Origin: Streptomyces megasporus
GTDB taxonomy: Bacteria > Actinomycetota > Actinomycetes > Streptomycetales > Streptomycetaceae
Length of the DNA stretch: 64,000 nucleotides
Assembly: GCF_000718985.1 (NCBI RefSeq)
Contig: NZ_JODL01000011.1
Location: 1 to 64,000, forward strand
Reading direction: 5' to 3'
Below are positions 17,777 through 28,361 of the stretch, piece by piece (position 1 is the first letter of the stretch; each line of letters starts with the position of its first letter). A program made the position numbers and the translations under genes. The notes beneath the pieces were generated by a model, which saw only the letters and a program-made list of their open reading frames with translations, was not told where the DNA came from and did no database searches.

Positions 17777-18145
17777 TCAGGGCCAGTCCACCAGACCCAG
17801 GAACGTCATGTGGAGGAGGACCACGGAGAGCGGCGCGAGGACGCACACGAGCCTCCGCCAGGGCGACTCCCGCCCCCTCACGGCCAAGGCCCAGCCCGTG
17901 ACCAGCAGGGCCGACGGGACCAGGAGGCCGTACCGGAACACGGCGAACCCGATGTCGAAGCCGGCCTCGAACCGCGCGAGTTCGGCGCCGTGGCAGGAGT
18001 CGCACGCCATGGGTGAGAGCGCGACGAAGAAGAAGGAGACCACGGCCAACGCCAGGGTCGCCACCGTGGACACCAGCGGCGCGACCCACAGGCTCGGCGC
18101 GCGGGCGCCCGGTGTGTTCTCGACCATCTCGACCATGCCGGTCAT
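17777..18145 (-). CDS. Small multi-span membrane protein
   Basis: 122 aa with three predicted membrane helices (around VSTVATLALAVVSFFFVAL, YGLLVPSALLVTGWAL and LVCVLAPLSVVLLHMTFLG). A CDSCHGAE motif lies at the first extracytoplasmic loop; CxxCH is the haem c attachment pattern but is isolated here and may instead be a thiol pair. I do not recognise the family. It lies alone and faces the kinase gene. Confidence 0.7.
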   Translation of the reverse strand: MTGMVEMVENTPGARAPSLWVAPLVSTVATLALAVVSFFFVALSPMACDSCHGAELARFEAGFDIGFAVFRYGLLVPSALLVTGWALAVRGRESPWRRLVCVLAPLSVVLLHMTFLGLVDWP

Positions 18146-18329
18146 CCAACTCCGCGGCCGTCACGGGCACATGAGTTCCCGTACTCAACAGGGGCCTGGA
18201 GTGCGCACCCGGAACGGCGTTCCCCGGACCACCGGACAGAGGAAGGTGGATGAAACCGGAGAAAGGCGCAGGAAGACGCAGGAAGGGCGCAGGAAGACGG
18301 AGGGAACGGCCGACGGCGCGTGCGGTGCC

Positions 18330-18357
18330 GGAGCCGGGCCGGAAGGGGCCCGGCTCC
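18330..18357 (-). terminator. Terminator of the recR/DUF5063 transcript
   Basis: An 11-bp perfect GC stem (18330-18340 with 18347-18357) with a 6-nt loop lies about 23 bp beyond the DUF5063 stop. Confidence 0.65.
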
Positions 18358-18379
18358 GACGGGTCGGTACGGGGTCGGC

Positions 18380-19051
18380 TCAGTCCAGGGTCGGCTTGAG
18401 GCCCAGCGGAGCGGCGATCTCCGCCGCCATCACCGCGCCCGCCTCCCGTTCCAGTTCGGAGTCGTCGGTCGCGGCGTCGCTGTCGGTGTCCAGGCCGTCC
18501 AGCTCCTCCAGCGGGGTGTCCAGCCGGACGTGCGCCACCAACGACTGGAGGGCGCGCAGGGCGGCGGAGGCGGTGGGTCCCCAGTTGGACAGGTAGGAGA
18601 ACTGCCACCACCACAGCGCCTCGCTGACCCGGCCCTCCCGGTAGTGGGCCATGCCGTGCCGCAGGTCCGTGATCACGTCGGCGAGGTCGTCGGAGATGCG
18701 ACAGGCCACGGGGGCGCTGCGCGCGTACGGGTCGAAGACCTCCGAGTAGACGTCCACCGGGTCGAGCAGCCGGGCGAGCCGCAGACGCAGGTCGTCGACG
18801 TCCGGCTCGGGCCCGGTGTCCGGTTCGTACCGTTCCTCCGGGACGATGTCCTCGTGCGCGCCCAGGCGTCCGCCCGCGAGGAGCAACTGGGAGACCTCGA
18901 GCAGGAGGTAGGGGATGGCGCTGTCGGGCTCGTCCCCCTTCGCCACCTCGTTCACCGCGAGGATGAAGCTCTCGACCTGGTCCGCGATCTGTACCGCGAA
19001 GTCGTCCGGATTCTGGTTCGGGTTTCTCGTTTCCAGCGTGGCGTCAGACAT
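18380..19051 (-). CDS. DUF5063 domain protein
   Basis: 223 aa from the ATG at 19051 ([10 protein letters not shown]); an upstream GTG at 19078 would extend into recR. The protein is acidic and helical, with a conserved tryptophan-rich core ([16 protein letters not shown]). This family sits next to recR in streptomycetes, and here its start overlaps the recR end by 8 bp, so it is translated from the recR message. The function is unknown. Confidence 0.85.
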   Translation of the reverse strand: MSDATLETRNPNQNPDDFAVQIADQVESFILAVNEVAKGDEPDSAIPYLLLEVSQLLLAGGRLGAHEDIVPEERYEPDTGPEPDVDDLRLRLARLLDPVDVYSEVFDPYARSAPVACRISDDLADVITDLRHGMAHYREGRVSEALWWWQFSYLSNWGPTASAALRALQSLVAHVRLDTPLEELDGLDTDSDAATDDSELEREAGAVMAAEIAAPLGLKPTLD

Positions 19052-19643
19052 CGAGCAGTCTTCTCCCCTCGAAGGCACGTCCCAACGTGACCTCGTCGGC
19101 GTACTCCAGGTCTCCTCCGACGGGGAGGCCGCTGGCCAGCCGCGTCACGCGCAGGTTCATGAAGGACACCATGCGCGCGAGGTAGGTGGCCGTCGCCTCC
19201 CCTTCGAGGTTGGGGTCCGTGGCCAGGATCAGCTCGGTGACGGTGCCGTCGGCGAGCCGGGCCAGCAGTTCCCTGATCCGGAGATCGTCCGGTCCCACGC
19301 CTTCGATCGGGCTGATCGCGCCGCCGAGCACGTGGTAGCGCCCACGGAACTCGCGCGTCCGCTCGATCGCGACGACGTCCTTGGGCTCCTCCACGACGCA
19401 GATGACCGACGGGTCGCGGCGCGGGTCCAGACAGACCCGGCACCGCTCGGCCTCCGCGACGTTCCCGCAGACCTCACAGAACCGGACTTTCTCCTTCACC
19501 TCGGTCAGCGCGTGGGCGAGCCGACGGACGTCGGCCGGTTCCGCCTGAAGGATGTGGAAGGCGATCCGCTGCGCGCTCTTGGGACCGACGCCGGGCAGCC
19601 TGCCCAGCTCGTCGATCAGATCCTGAACCACGCCTTCGTACAC
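19044..19643 (-). CDS. recR: Recombination mediator RecR
   Basis: 199 aa, the standard RecR length. It loads RecA at gaps together with RecF/RecO. Order of parts: N-terminal HhH ([22 protein letters not shown]), zinc finger with four cysteines (FCEVCGN and CRVCLD), Toprim domain ([14 protein letters not shown], and [16 protein letters not shown]) and a C-terminal Walker-B-like region. It lies downstream of ybaB and dnaX in the same direction, the conserved bacterial dnaX-ybaB-recR order. Confidence 0.97.
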   Translation of the reverse strand: MYEGVVQDLIDELGRLPGVGPKSAQRIAFHILQAEPADVRRLAHALTEVKEKVRFCEVCGNVAEAERCRVCLDPRRDPSVICVVEEPKDVVAIERTREFRGRYHVLGGAISPIEGVGPDDLRIRELLARLADGTVTELILATDPNLEGEATATYLARMVSFMNLRVTRLASGLPVGGDLEYADEVTLGRAFEGRRLLDV

Positions 19644-19768
19644 GACCGCCTACTCCACTCTTCGTGCTCTTGCTGTTGTCGCCCTTCGTGCGGTCCCACG
19701 CGCCGACCGTACGCTCGTTTCCGGTTTTCCCGGCGGCATGCCCACCGGGCCCGGGCCCCGCCGGACCG

Positions 19769-20104
19769 TCAGAAGGGCAAACCGGGCATACCGCCCAGCC
19801 CCTGGGCGAGGGGGCCGAGCTTCTGCTGCTGGAGCTGCTGCGCGGCGCCGTTCGCGTCGCGTACGGCGGCGAGCACCAGGTCGGCGAGGGTCTCGGTGTC
19901 CTCCGGGTCCACCGCCTTGGGATCGATGACGAGGCCCTTGAGCTCCCCGGCTCCGGACACCGTCGCCTTCACCAGGCCACCGCCCGCGGAGCCCTCGACG
20001 GTCGCGTCGGCCAGCTCCTGCTGGGCCGCGGCGAGGTCCTGCTGCATCTTCTGGGCCTGCTGAAGCAGCTGCTGCATGTTGGGCTGGCCACCACCGGGAA
20101 TCAC
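19769..20104 (-). CDS. YbaB/EbfC nucleoid-associated protein
   Basis: 111 aa from the GTG at 20104, with GGAG about 8 nt upstream; longer in-frame starts are unlike the family. The N-terminus is a Gln-rich coiled coil ([20 protein letters not shown]), followed by the YbaB core with [21 protein letters not shown]. YbaB proteins are small dimeric DNA-binding proteins usually encoded with recR and dnaX, as here. Confidence 0.93.
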   Translation of the reverse strand: MIPGGGQPNMQQLLQQAQKMQQDLAAAQQELADATVEGSAGGGLVKATVSGAGELKGLVIDPKAVDPEDTETLADLVLAAVRDANGAAQQLQQQKLGPLAQGLGGMPGLPF

Positions 20105-20272
20105 GGCTTCGCTCCTGGCTCGTCGACGACGTGTGCGTACGTGTACGGGCCCCCGTACTCCGTACCCCCTGAGCCTACGCGCTCCCCCCGCGTCTTGACC
20201 TCGCCATGCCGCCGCTCGTCCCCGTTCCGCCGGGCCGGTCCCGGACGGTGGCGGAGATCGCACGTGCGGTGG

Positions 20273-22462
20273 TCATTCGTGGTAGAGCTCCTCCAGCACC
20301 GTCGCGCCCAGCTCGCGCACGATCAGGTCGTGACCGGACAGGGCCGCGTCGTCCAGATCCGGGTCGTCCTCCTCGGGCATGTCGTCCTCCGGCGCCACGG
20401 GGGGCGGAGGCGGCGGAGCGGCCTCGGGACGCGCCGCCTGCGGAGGGGCCTGCGGCGCCGAGGGCCGCGACGGAGCGGCGGCCGGTGGCGGGGTGGACGG
20501 CGCGGCGGCGGCCGGCTGCGCGTGCGGCGCGCCGAACGGGGCCTGCGGAGGTGCCGCGTGGGCGGCGGGCGGACGGGCGGCGGGCGGGGCCTGCGAGGAC
20601 GCCGCACCGCCCGAGGGGTCGACGACGGCCTCGATCCGCCACTGGACGCCGAAGGCGTCGGCCAGCGCGGCCCGCAACACGTCCTCGCTACCGCCGTTGA
20701 CGAAGCTGTCGCGCGCGCCCGGGTTGGAGAACCCGAGCTGGAGCGTGGCGCCGTCGAACCCGGCGACGTGGGCGTTCTGACTGAGCAGGATCCAGGTGAA
20801 CCGACGGCGGCTCTTGACGGCCTCCAGGACGTCGGGCCACATCTGCCGCACCTGCGCGGCGCCGGCGGCGGCACCGCCCTGGGGAGCCTGCTGCGCGGGC
20901 TGCTGTGCGGGAGCGGGGGCCGCCGGGGCCGGTGCGGGGGCCTCGGGCTGCCGCCCGCCACCGACGGGGGCCGCCGTGGGCCAGGCACCGGGACGCGGAC
21001 CGCCGCCGGCTTCCGCACCACCGGCCTGCCCGGTCTGCCCGGGCCAGGCGCCGGGGCGGGACACCGGGGCGCCCGACGCGCCCGCGTTCGCCCCGCCGGG
21101 GGCGGCCGTGGGCCAGGCTCCGGGGCGCCTGTCGGTGTCCGTCCGCACCTGCTGCTCGGGGGCCGCCGGAGGCGCGACGGGCGCGGGGGCGGGAGCCGAG
21201 GGGGCCTGGGGTGCGGCGGGTGCGGGAGCTGCGGGGGCCGCCGGGGCGGGCGCGGGAGCCGCCGGAGCGGCACCCGTCGGAACGCCTCCGAACCCACCCG
21301 CCAGGGCGCCCCGCTCCAGCCGGTCCAGCCGGGCCTGGAGCGACCGTTCGTCGCCGTACGCGGCGGGCAGCAGCACCCGGGCGCAGATCAGCTCCAGTTG
21401 CAGTCGCGGCGAAGTCGCGCCGCGCATGGCCGTCAGCCCCTCGTTGACGATGTCCGCCGCCCGGCTCAGCTCCGCCGCGCCGAAGACCGACGCCTGGGCC
21501 GCCATCTTCTCCACCACGTCGGCGGGAGCGTCGATCAGGCCCTTCTCCGCCGCGTCGGGCACGGCCGCCAGGATGACCAAGTCCCGCAGCCGCTCCAGCA
21601 GGTCGGCGACGAAGCGCCGCGGGTCGTGTCCGCCCTCGATGACCCGGTCGACCACCTCGAAGGCCGCGGCGCCGTCACCCGCCGCGAAGGCGTCCACCAC
21701 GTCGTCGAGCAGCGCGGCGTCGGTGTAGCCCAGCAGCGCTGTGGCCATGGCGTACGTCACGCCGTCCGCGCCGGCGCCCGCCAGCAGTTGGTCCATCACG
21801 GACATCGAGTCGCGCACGGAACCGGCCCCGGCCCGGACGACCAGCGGCAGCACCCCGTCCTCCACGGGGATCGCCTCACGCTCGCACACCTCGGCCAGGT
21901 AGTCGCGCAAGGTGCCCGGCGGCACCAGACGGAACGGGTAGTGGTGGGTGCGCGACCGGATCGTGCCGATGACCTTCTCCGGCTCGGTCGTCGCGAAGAT
22001 GAACTTCAGGTGCTCCGGCGGCTCCTCGACCACCTTCAGCAGGGCGTTGAAGCCCGCCGAGGTGACCATGTGCGCCTCGTCGATGATGTAGATCTTGTAA
22101 CGACTGGAGGCCGGGCCGAAGAACGCCTTCTCCCGCAGGTCGCGGGCGTCGTCCACACCACCGTGCGACGCGGCGTCGATCTCGATGACGTCGATCGAGC
22201 CCGGCCCGTTGCGGGCCAGGTCCAGGCAGGACCGGCACTCCCCGCACGGCTCCGGCGTCGGGCCCTTCTCGCAGTTCAGACAGCGGGCGAGGATGCGCGC
22301 GCTGGTCGTCTTGCCGCAGCCGCGCGGCCCGCTGAACAGGTACGCGTGGTTGACCCGGTTGTTGCGGAGCGCCTGCTGGAGGGGGTCGGTGACGTGCTCC
22401 TGCCCGATGACCTCGGCGAAGGTCTCGGGTCGGTAGCGGCGGTACAGCGCGAGAGACGACAC
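20273..22462 (-). CDS. dnaX: DNA polymerase III subunits gamma/tau
   Basis: 729 aa from the GTG at 22462 (SSLALYRRYRPETF), the conserved start; no strong ribosome site is visible. It is the ATPase of the clamp loader. The Walker A motif is GPRGCGKTTSARI, the zinc module has CLNC...CGEC...C, and the Walker B/DEAH box is IYIIDEAHM. Residues about 370-540 are an unusually long Ala/Pro/Gly-rich linker containing repeated RPGAWPT units, followed by the tau C-terminal domain (VKSRRRFTWILLSQNAHV). I see no programmed frameshift motif for a separate gamma. The SRP RNA gene is immediately upstream. Confidence 0.95.
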   Translation of the reverse strand: MSSLALYRRYRPETFAEVIGQEHVTDPLQQALRNNRVNHAYLFSGPRGCGKTTSARILARCLNCEKGPTPEPCGECRSCLDLARNGPGSIDVIEIDAASHGGVDDARDLREKAFFGPASSRYKIYIIDEAHMVTSAGFNALLKVVEEPPEHLKFIFATTEPEKVIGTIRSRTHHYPFRLVPPGTLRDYLAEVCEREAIPVEDGVLPLVVRAGAGSVRDSMSVMDQLLAGAGADGVTYAMATALLGYTDAALLDDVVDAFAAGDGAAAFEVVDRVIEGGHDPRRFVADLLERLRDLVILAAVPDAAEKGLIDAPADVVEKMAAQASVFGAAELSRAADIVNEGLTAMRGATSPRLQLELICARVLLPAAYGDERSLQARLDRLERGALAGGFGGVPTGAAPAAPAPAPAAPAAPAPAAPQAPSAPAPAPVAPPAAPEQQVRTDTDRRPGAWPTAAPGGANAGASGAPVSRPGAWPGQTGQAGGAEAGGGPRPGAWPTAAPVGGGRQPEAPAPAPAAPAPAQQPAQQAPQGGAAAGAAQVRQMWPDVLEAVKSRRRFTWILLSQNAHVAGFDGATLQLGFSNPGARDSFVNGGSEDVLRAALADAFGVQWRIEAVVDPSGGAASSQAPPAARPPAAHAAPPQAPFGAPHAQPAAAAPSTPPPAAAPSRPSAPQAPPQAARPEAAPPPPPPVAPEDDMPEEDDPDLDDAALSGHDLIVRELGATVLEELYHE

Positions 22463-22511
22463 GTCTACGACGATATCGGCCCGCACCGACAAACCGTGCC
22501 CGGGAAACCGA

Positions 22512-22606
22512 GCGCCCCCCACGCACCCGCCAGAGCCCACCTACCCTTGCTGCCTTCCGGCCCTGGGGGGGGTTCAGTGAGATAGCGCCACGTGAGGGGC
22601 TGCGCC
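22512..22606 (-). ncRNA. ffs: Signal recognition particle RNA (4.5S type)
   Basis: On the minus strand the conserved SRP apical domain is present: a C-rich strand, then GGGCCGGAAGGCAGCAAGG with the GGAAG tetraloop region and the AGCA bulge. Flanking sequence (GCGC...CCCTCACG at the 5' side and CGTGGGGGGCGC at the 3' side) can pair to close a rod of about 95 nt. It lies just upstream of dnaX, and the ends are approximate. Confidence 0.88.
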
Positions 22607-22698
22607 CAGCCTACCGGATGTCGGAGGCGACCGATGCCGGGGGGAGCCCGCGAGGGCGGGTTCGCTTCCACTCCCCCGCGTCATGTAATGTTTCCGGC

Positions 22699-22783
22699 GG
22701 AGGATTCGCCTAGAGGCCTAGGGCGCACGCTTGGAAAGCGTGTTGGGGGCAACCCCTCACGAGTTCGAATCTCGTATCCTCCG
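22699..22783 (+). tRNA. tRNA-Ser(GGA)
   Basis: An 85-nt class II tRNA. Acceptor GGAGGAT pairs with ATCCTCC; the anticodon loop CTTGGAA has anticodon GGA; there is a long serine-type variable arm and the T loop TTCGAAT. CCA is not encoded. A -10-like TAATGT is at 22686-22691. Confidence 0.95.
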
Positions 22784-22790
22784 CCGGCTC

Positions 22791-22824
22791 AGAGGGCCGG
22801 ACCGCATCAGCGGTCCGGCCCTCT
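22791..22824 (+). terminator. Terminator of tRNA-Ser(GGA)
   Basis: A perfect 15-bp stem (22791-22805 with 22810-22824) closing the loop ATCA, 7 bp after the tRNA. Confidence 0.8.
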
Positions 22825-23257
22825 GGCGTTCTTCCGTCTCAGTTTCCGTCTCAGTCGGTCCTGCAGCGGGTGCCGAACTCGTGCCAGGACGTTTCCAGAC
22901 CCTGACCATGGCCACGGCGCCTGCTGCACATCGAGCGGTCCTCTCCGTGCTCGGCAGGATCTACGCAGCCCCTGCCACCGACAACGATCGGAGTACAGCC
23001 GGCCAGTGCGGACAGGCCGTCGCCGACGTGAGCAAGCACACCGGGCAGGGAGTTGCGCGCCTAACCGTTCAAGGGTGTAGGGCCCTCGCAGATTATGGAT
23101 CCGCTGCCAAAACCGCAGGTCACATGGGGGTTGCAGCGCTAACCCTCACGTCCCCCATTCTCGCCGTGCTGCCGGAGACCTCCGCAGCCCGCAGAAGGGG
23201 TGAACTCCACGCACACCCCAGTACGTGCGACCGCACGACTACTGAGAGGGACGTTTG
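22825..23257. other. Intergenic after tRNA-Ser, no gene supported
   Basis: About 430 bp with a less biased third-position pattern than the core. No att duplication of the tRNA 3' end is visible in it, so there is no sign of an integrated element here. Confidence 0.35.
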
Positions 23258-23437
23258 ATGACTCTGAACACTCTTGTGCTCGCCATGGTGGTCGTCGTTC
23301 TGACGCTGCTCGTGGCCTTCGCACTCGGCGCGCTGGTGCGTTTCCGCCCCACGCTGACCGGACCGGTCCAGGCCGCGATGGGCGGCATCACGACGATGGT
23401 GGCGCTGCTGGCCATGCTCGTCGCCGTCGCCCGCTGA
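23258..23437 (+). CDS. Small two-helix membrane protein
   Basis: 59 aa from the ATG at 23258, with GAGAGGGA upstream (a TTG directly before is in frame). Two hydrophobic segments (TLVLAMVVVVLTLLVAFALG and GGITTMVALLAMLVAVA) flank a short basic loop RFRPTLTGP. It is a compact integral membrane protein, unrecognised, and is followed by a strong terminator. Confidence 0.65.
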   Translation: MTLNTLVLAMVVVVLTLLVAFALGALVRFRPTLTGPVQAAMGGITTMVALLAMLVAVAR

Positions 23438-23497
23438 CAGTTGTAACGGCGCGCTTCTCGACCCCGTAGGCGTTTCACCCGCCCATCAGGGCAGACG

Positions 23498-23528
23498 GAA
23501 GGCCCCGACCGATCAGGTCGGGGCCTTC
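23498..23528 (+). terminator. Terminator after small membrane protein
   Basis: A perfect 13-bp stem (23498-23510 with 23516-23528) with the loop GATCA. Confidence 0.75.
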
Positions 23529-23719
23529 GTCGTGTCGTGGCCGTGGCGTCGACGGCCGACGTCGAACCGTTCTTCCCGCCGCGGATACCTGTTCGAACAG
23601 CGTGGTGGGGGAGTCCCCTTCCGTGTGATGCGTGCGGCCCGGCCCGTCCGCCATGCTTGCGTCCTGTACCGGGCCGCGTTCCGGTCCAAGCGCGACGTCG
23701 TTCCAAGGCTCCAAGCGAG

Positions 23720-26167
23720 GTGCTCGACATCAGTACGTCCGGTGGATCAACACTGGCTTCCTGGCTGCACGCTCTGGACGCCACACGGCTGAAACAGATC
23801 CTGGTGGCGCGTGCGGACGCCGTGTGCCCGCCCGAGCCGCGGTCGGTCGGCGAACTGGCGGACCGGCTTCAGCGCCCGGGGTCGGTGGCGCTCGTACTGC
23901 CCCGGCTCGCGCTGCCGCACCTGCAGGTCGCCGAAGCCCTCGCGGCGCTGGGGCCCGTGTCGCGCGATGCCCTGGCGGGGCTGCTGGGAGCCGTGGACGG
24001 TGAGCGCGGTCGCGGGCTGGACGCCGCACTGGAGGCGCTGGCCGACCGTGCCCTGGTCTGGCCGGACGGCGAGGGGCTGCTGCGCATGGCGGCGCCGCTG
24101 CGAGAGGTGTGGGACACGCCGCTGGGGCTGGACGCGCCGCTGACCGACCTGCTGTCCCACGTGACCTCCGAAGAACTGCGGCGGATGCTGGGGACGTTGG
24201 GGATCAAGGCACCGAGCACCAGGCAGCAGCGGATGGCGGCGCTGGTCGATCACCACGGTGATCCGGAAAGAGTCGCCGACGTGGTGGCACAGGCGCCCGC
24301 GGCCGCCCGGAAGCTGCTCGAACGCCGGGCGAGGACCGCGCCCGAACGACCGGAGTCCATCGTGTTCGGGGGTCTGGGGGAGAACTCCGAGCCGGGTGCG
24401 CGGTGGGCCCTGGAGCGAGGGCTGCTGATCCAGGACCGTCACCGGTACGGGCCCGCGCGCATGCCGGCCGAGGTGGCGCTCGCGCTGCGCGGGGCCGACT
24501 GGCGCGCCCCGTTCGAGCCCACCCCGCCCGTCACGGCGTCGGTGCCCGCCACACCGGCGGACGTGGCGGGGGAGGCGGCGGCAGCGGCCATGGCCTTCGC
24601 CACCCGGGCCACATCGGTTCTGGCCGTGTCCGCCGCCGCTCCGCCGGCCCGTCTGAAGGCCGGCGGGATCGGAGCGCGGGAGCTGTCCAGGGTCGGCAAG
24701 GCGGCCCGGTGCGACGACGTCGTCGTGCGCGTCGTCCTGGAGACGGCGTACGCGGCCGGGCTGCTGGCCCGGGACGGTGACAGGGTCGCCGTGACGGAGG
24801 CCTACGACGCCTGGACCGAGCGGGAACCGGCCGAGCAGGCCGCCGTGCTCCTTCGGGCGTGGTGGAAGCTGCCGCTCACCCCGGCCCGAACCCGCGACGA
24901 GGAGGGCAGGGCCCTGCCCGCTCTCGCCGGAGCACCGCCCTGCGCCGGCTGCCGCCACGCCCGGGAAGGGCTCCTCGTCACCGCGGCGCGACTCCCGGCG
25001 GGACGGGGGGTGAGGAGTGGTGCGGAACTGGGAGCGCTGATCGCCTGGCATCGGCCCCTGACCGAGCAACTCCCCCAGGACGCCACGCCCTTCGCCACCG
25101 TGATCCGCGAGGCGGAACTGCTCGGTGTCATCGCCCGCGGCGCCCTGTCCCCCCTCGGGACCGCTCTGCTGGAGGACGACGCCGGGGCGGCCGGGGCACT
25201 GGCCGCCGCCTGCCGACGGCTGGTGCCCGCCGCCACCACGGTCGCCCGCTTCGGTGCCGACCTCACGGCCGTCGTCGCGGGCATACCGTCCGCCCGCCTC
25301 GCCGCGCTGCTGGACTCCGTCGCCGATCGGGAAGCGGGCGGTACGGCGTCGGTGTGGCGATTCGGCCCGGCCACCGTCCGCCGCGCCCTGGACGCCGGTC
25401 GCGACCCCGACTCGATCGTGGACGAGCTGACCGCCGTCGCCGCCGAGCCACTGCCCCAGCCGCTGTCCTATCTGATCCACGACACGGCGCGCGGTCACGG
25501 CCGGGTGCGTGTCGCGGCCTCGGCCTGCGTGATCCACAGCGAGGAGCCCGCCCTGCTGGACGAGCTGGCCGCCCATCGGAAACTCGCCGGGCTCGGCCTC
25601 CGGCGACTGGCGCCGACGGTGCTGGTGAGCCGGACCCCGCTGGAGCGGACCCTGGCCGCGCTGCGGACCGCGGGCTGCGCGCCCGTCGCCGAGGAGGCCG
25701 ACGGGACCGTGCGCGTCGATCGGGCCACGCGCCGCCGCGCGGCCTCCCCCGTCCCATCGCCGCGCTCGTCGGGCCACCGGGGAGAGGCCGCCCGCACGGC
25801 AGGGGTTTCCACGGCAGGCGTTCCCACGGCGGTGGACCCGAGCGCGCTGGCCGCCCGGCTGCGGGCCGCCCCAGTGGTCGCCCCGCAGCCCGACCCGTAC
25901 AACGGGGTGCCCTTCGACAGCGACACCGAGGAGATCATCGCCGGGTGCGCGCGCCGGCTGCCCCTCGCCGATGTCCGCCAACTGGCCCATGCCGTCGACG
26001 AGGGGCAGGCGGTCACCATCGAGTACGTCGCCGCCTCGGGCAACCGCACCGTGCGCACCGTCAGCGAGCTCGAACTCGACGCGCCCCACCTGTACGCCTG
26101 GTGCCATCTGCGCGACGACGAGCGCGTGTTCACCCTCTCCCGGATTCACGGGGTCATGCCCGCGTAG
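23720..26167 (+). CDS. Helicase C-terminal-domain (XPB-like) protein
   Basis: About 815 aa from the GTG at 23720; the frame stays open upstream but that part looks non-coding. Much of the protein is helical with repeated winged-helix-like units (LPRLALPHLQVAEALAALGP, and SEELRRMLGTLGIKAPSTRQQ). The C-terminal quarter carries the helicase_C_3-type region (PLPQPLSYLIHDTARGHGRV, and ACVIHSEEPALLDELAAH), followed by a WYL-like beta segment (GQAVTIEYVAASGNRTVRTV). No Walker A/B motifs are visible, so it is unlikely to be an active helicase by itself. The family is widespread in actinobacteria and the function unknown. Confidence 0.8.
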   Translation: MLDISTSGGSTLASWLHALDATRLKQILVARADAVCPPEPRSVGELADRLQRPGSVALVLPRLALPHLQVAEALAALGPVSRDALAGLLGAVDGERGRGLDAALEALADRALVWPDGEGLLRMAAPLREVWDTPLGLDAPLTDLLSHVTSEELRRMLGTLGIKAPSTRQQRMAALVDHHGDPERVADVVAQAPAAARKLLERRARTAPERPESIVFGGLGENSEPGARWALERGLLIQDRHRYGPARMPAEVALALRGADWRAPFEPTPPVTASVPATPADVAGEAAAAAMAFATRATSVLAVSAAAPPARLKAGGIGARELSRVGKAARCDDVVVRVVLETAYAAGLLARDGDRVAVTEAYDAWTEREPAEQAAVLLRAWWKLPLTPARTRDEEGRALPALAGAPPCAGCRHAREGLLVTAARLPAGRGVRSGAELGALIAWHRPLTEQLPQDATPFATVIREAELLGVIARGALSPLGTALLEDDAGAAGALAAACRRLVPAATTVARFGADLTAVVAGIPSARLAALLDSVADREAGGTASVWRFGPATVRRALDAGRDPDSIVDELTAVAAEPLPQPLSYLIHDTARGHGRVRVAASACVIHSEEPALLDELAAHRKLAGLGLRRLAPTVLVSRTPLERTLAALRTAGCAPVAEEADGTVRVDRATRRRAASPVPSPRSSGHRGEAARTAGVSTAGVPTAVDPSALAARLRAAPVVAPQPDPYNGVPFDSDTEEIIAGCARRLPLADVRQLAHAVDEGQAVTIEYVAASGNRTVRTVSELELDAPHLYAWCHLRDDERVFTLSRIHGVMPA

Positions 26168-26264
26168 CCGAGGACGCCGGCCGCCGGCGAATCGGTGCCC
26201 CTCGGCCGTGGTCCGCATCCCGCCCCGTGCGGGTCGGGGCGGCGCGGCACTACGCTCACCGGCC

Positions 26265-27161
26265 ATGGACTGGCTCGAGCGCACGGCGAAGCTGCGGCAG
26301 TGGAGCAGAAGCGGGGCGCGCGCCCCGCACAAGCCGCTGCTGCTCCTGTACGCACTCGGCCGGTTCCAACGGGATGCCGACGACGAGCTGCGGTACACCT
26401 CGGTGGAGGAAGACCTGCGACGGCTGCTGGCCGAGTACGGCCCGCCCCACAGGACGACGCCCGCCTACCCGTTCCATCACCTGGTGAGCGACGGGGTGTG
26501 GGAGGTGCGCACCGATCGTGGCCCCGGCAGCCCGGGCAGCGAGGTACGGAAGCTGCGGGCGACGGGTGCCGCGGGTCGGCTGGCGCCGGACCTGCGGGCG
26601 GCGCTGCGGCGGGACCCCTCACTGCTCGGCCGGATGGCGCGGGTCCTGCTCGACCTGAACTTTCCGCCCTCGCTCCACGACGAGTTGTGCGAGGCCGTCG
26701 GCCTGGAGCCGGAGCACGCGGAGGTCACGGGGCTTTCGTCCGCGCGGAGGCGGCGGGACCCACGGATGCGGGAGCTGGTCCTGACGGCCTACGAGTACCG
26801 GTGCGCCTTCTGCGGCTACGACGGCAGGATCGGCGCGGTGCCGGTCGGGCTGGAGGCCGCGCACGTGCGGTGGTGGGCGTTCGGCGGCCCGGACGACGTC
26901 GACAACGGACTGTGTCTGTGCTCGCTGCACCACAAGCTCTTCGACAGAGGCGTCCTCGGCATCGGCGACGACCACCGCATCCTGGTCTCGCAGCGCTTCG
27001 TCGGCCGGAGCTCCGCCGCCCGTGAGCACGTCACGGCGCTCGCCGACCGTACGGTCATCGGTCCTCGCCCGGGCGTCCCCCCCGTCGCGGCGACCCATCG
27101 CGCCTGGCACACCAGCCAGGTCTTCCACGGCACCCCACACCCCACCGCCGCCGCCACCTGA
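26265..27161 (+). CDS. Phosphorothioate-type HNH restriction endonuclease
   Basis: 298 aa. The N-terminal half matches the sulfur-binding domain of ScoMcrA-like enzymes: RAPHKPLLLLYALGRF at residues 19-34 and PFHHLVSDGVWEV at 69-81. The C-terminal half is an HNH nuclease with a zinc site (Cys180, Cys183, Cys217/219) and catalytic GLEAAHVRWW (His200), Asn214 and His222/223. Members of this family bind phosphorothioate-modified DNA and cut nearby, restricting Dnd-modified foreign DNA. No dnd genes are seen in the window, as expected since modification and this nuclease are incompatible. It stands alone 97 bp after the helicase-like gene. Confidence 0.85.
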   Translation: MDWLERTAKLRQWSRSGARAPHKPLLLLYALGRFQRDADDELRYTSVEEDLRRLLAEYGPPHRTTPAYPFHHLVSDGVWEVRTDRGPGSPGSEVRKLRATGAAGRLAPDLRAALRRDPSLLGRMARVLLDLNFPPSLHDELCEAVGLEPEHAEVTGLSSARRRRDPRMRELVLTAYEYRCAFCGYDGRIGAVPVGLEAAHVRWWAFGGPDDVDNGLCLCSLHHKLFDRGVLGIGDDHRILVSQRFVGRSSAAREHVTALADRTVIGPRPGVPPVAATHRAWHTSQVFHGTPHPTAAAT

Positions 27162-28271
<1,110 letters not shown>

Positions 28272-28361
28272 GCCGGCGGTCTCCGCACGGTGTGCCGCTC
28301 CTCCGGCCGACCGGTCGCCCCATCGGCGGGGTGACCGGACGGCTCCGGAACGCGCCGGAGA

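Noticed and set aside
22825..23257. Second tRNA-adjacent integrated element after tRNA-Ser(GGA)
   Set aside because: No duplicated tRNA 3' end and no integrase-like gene.
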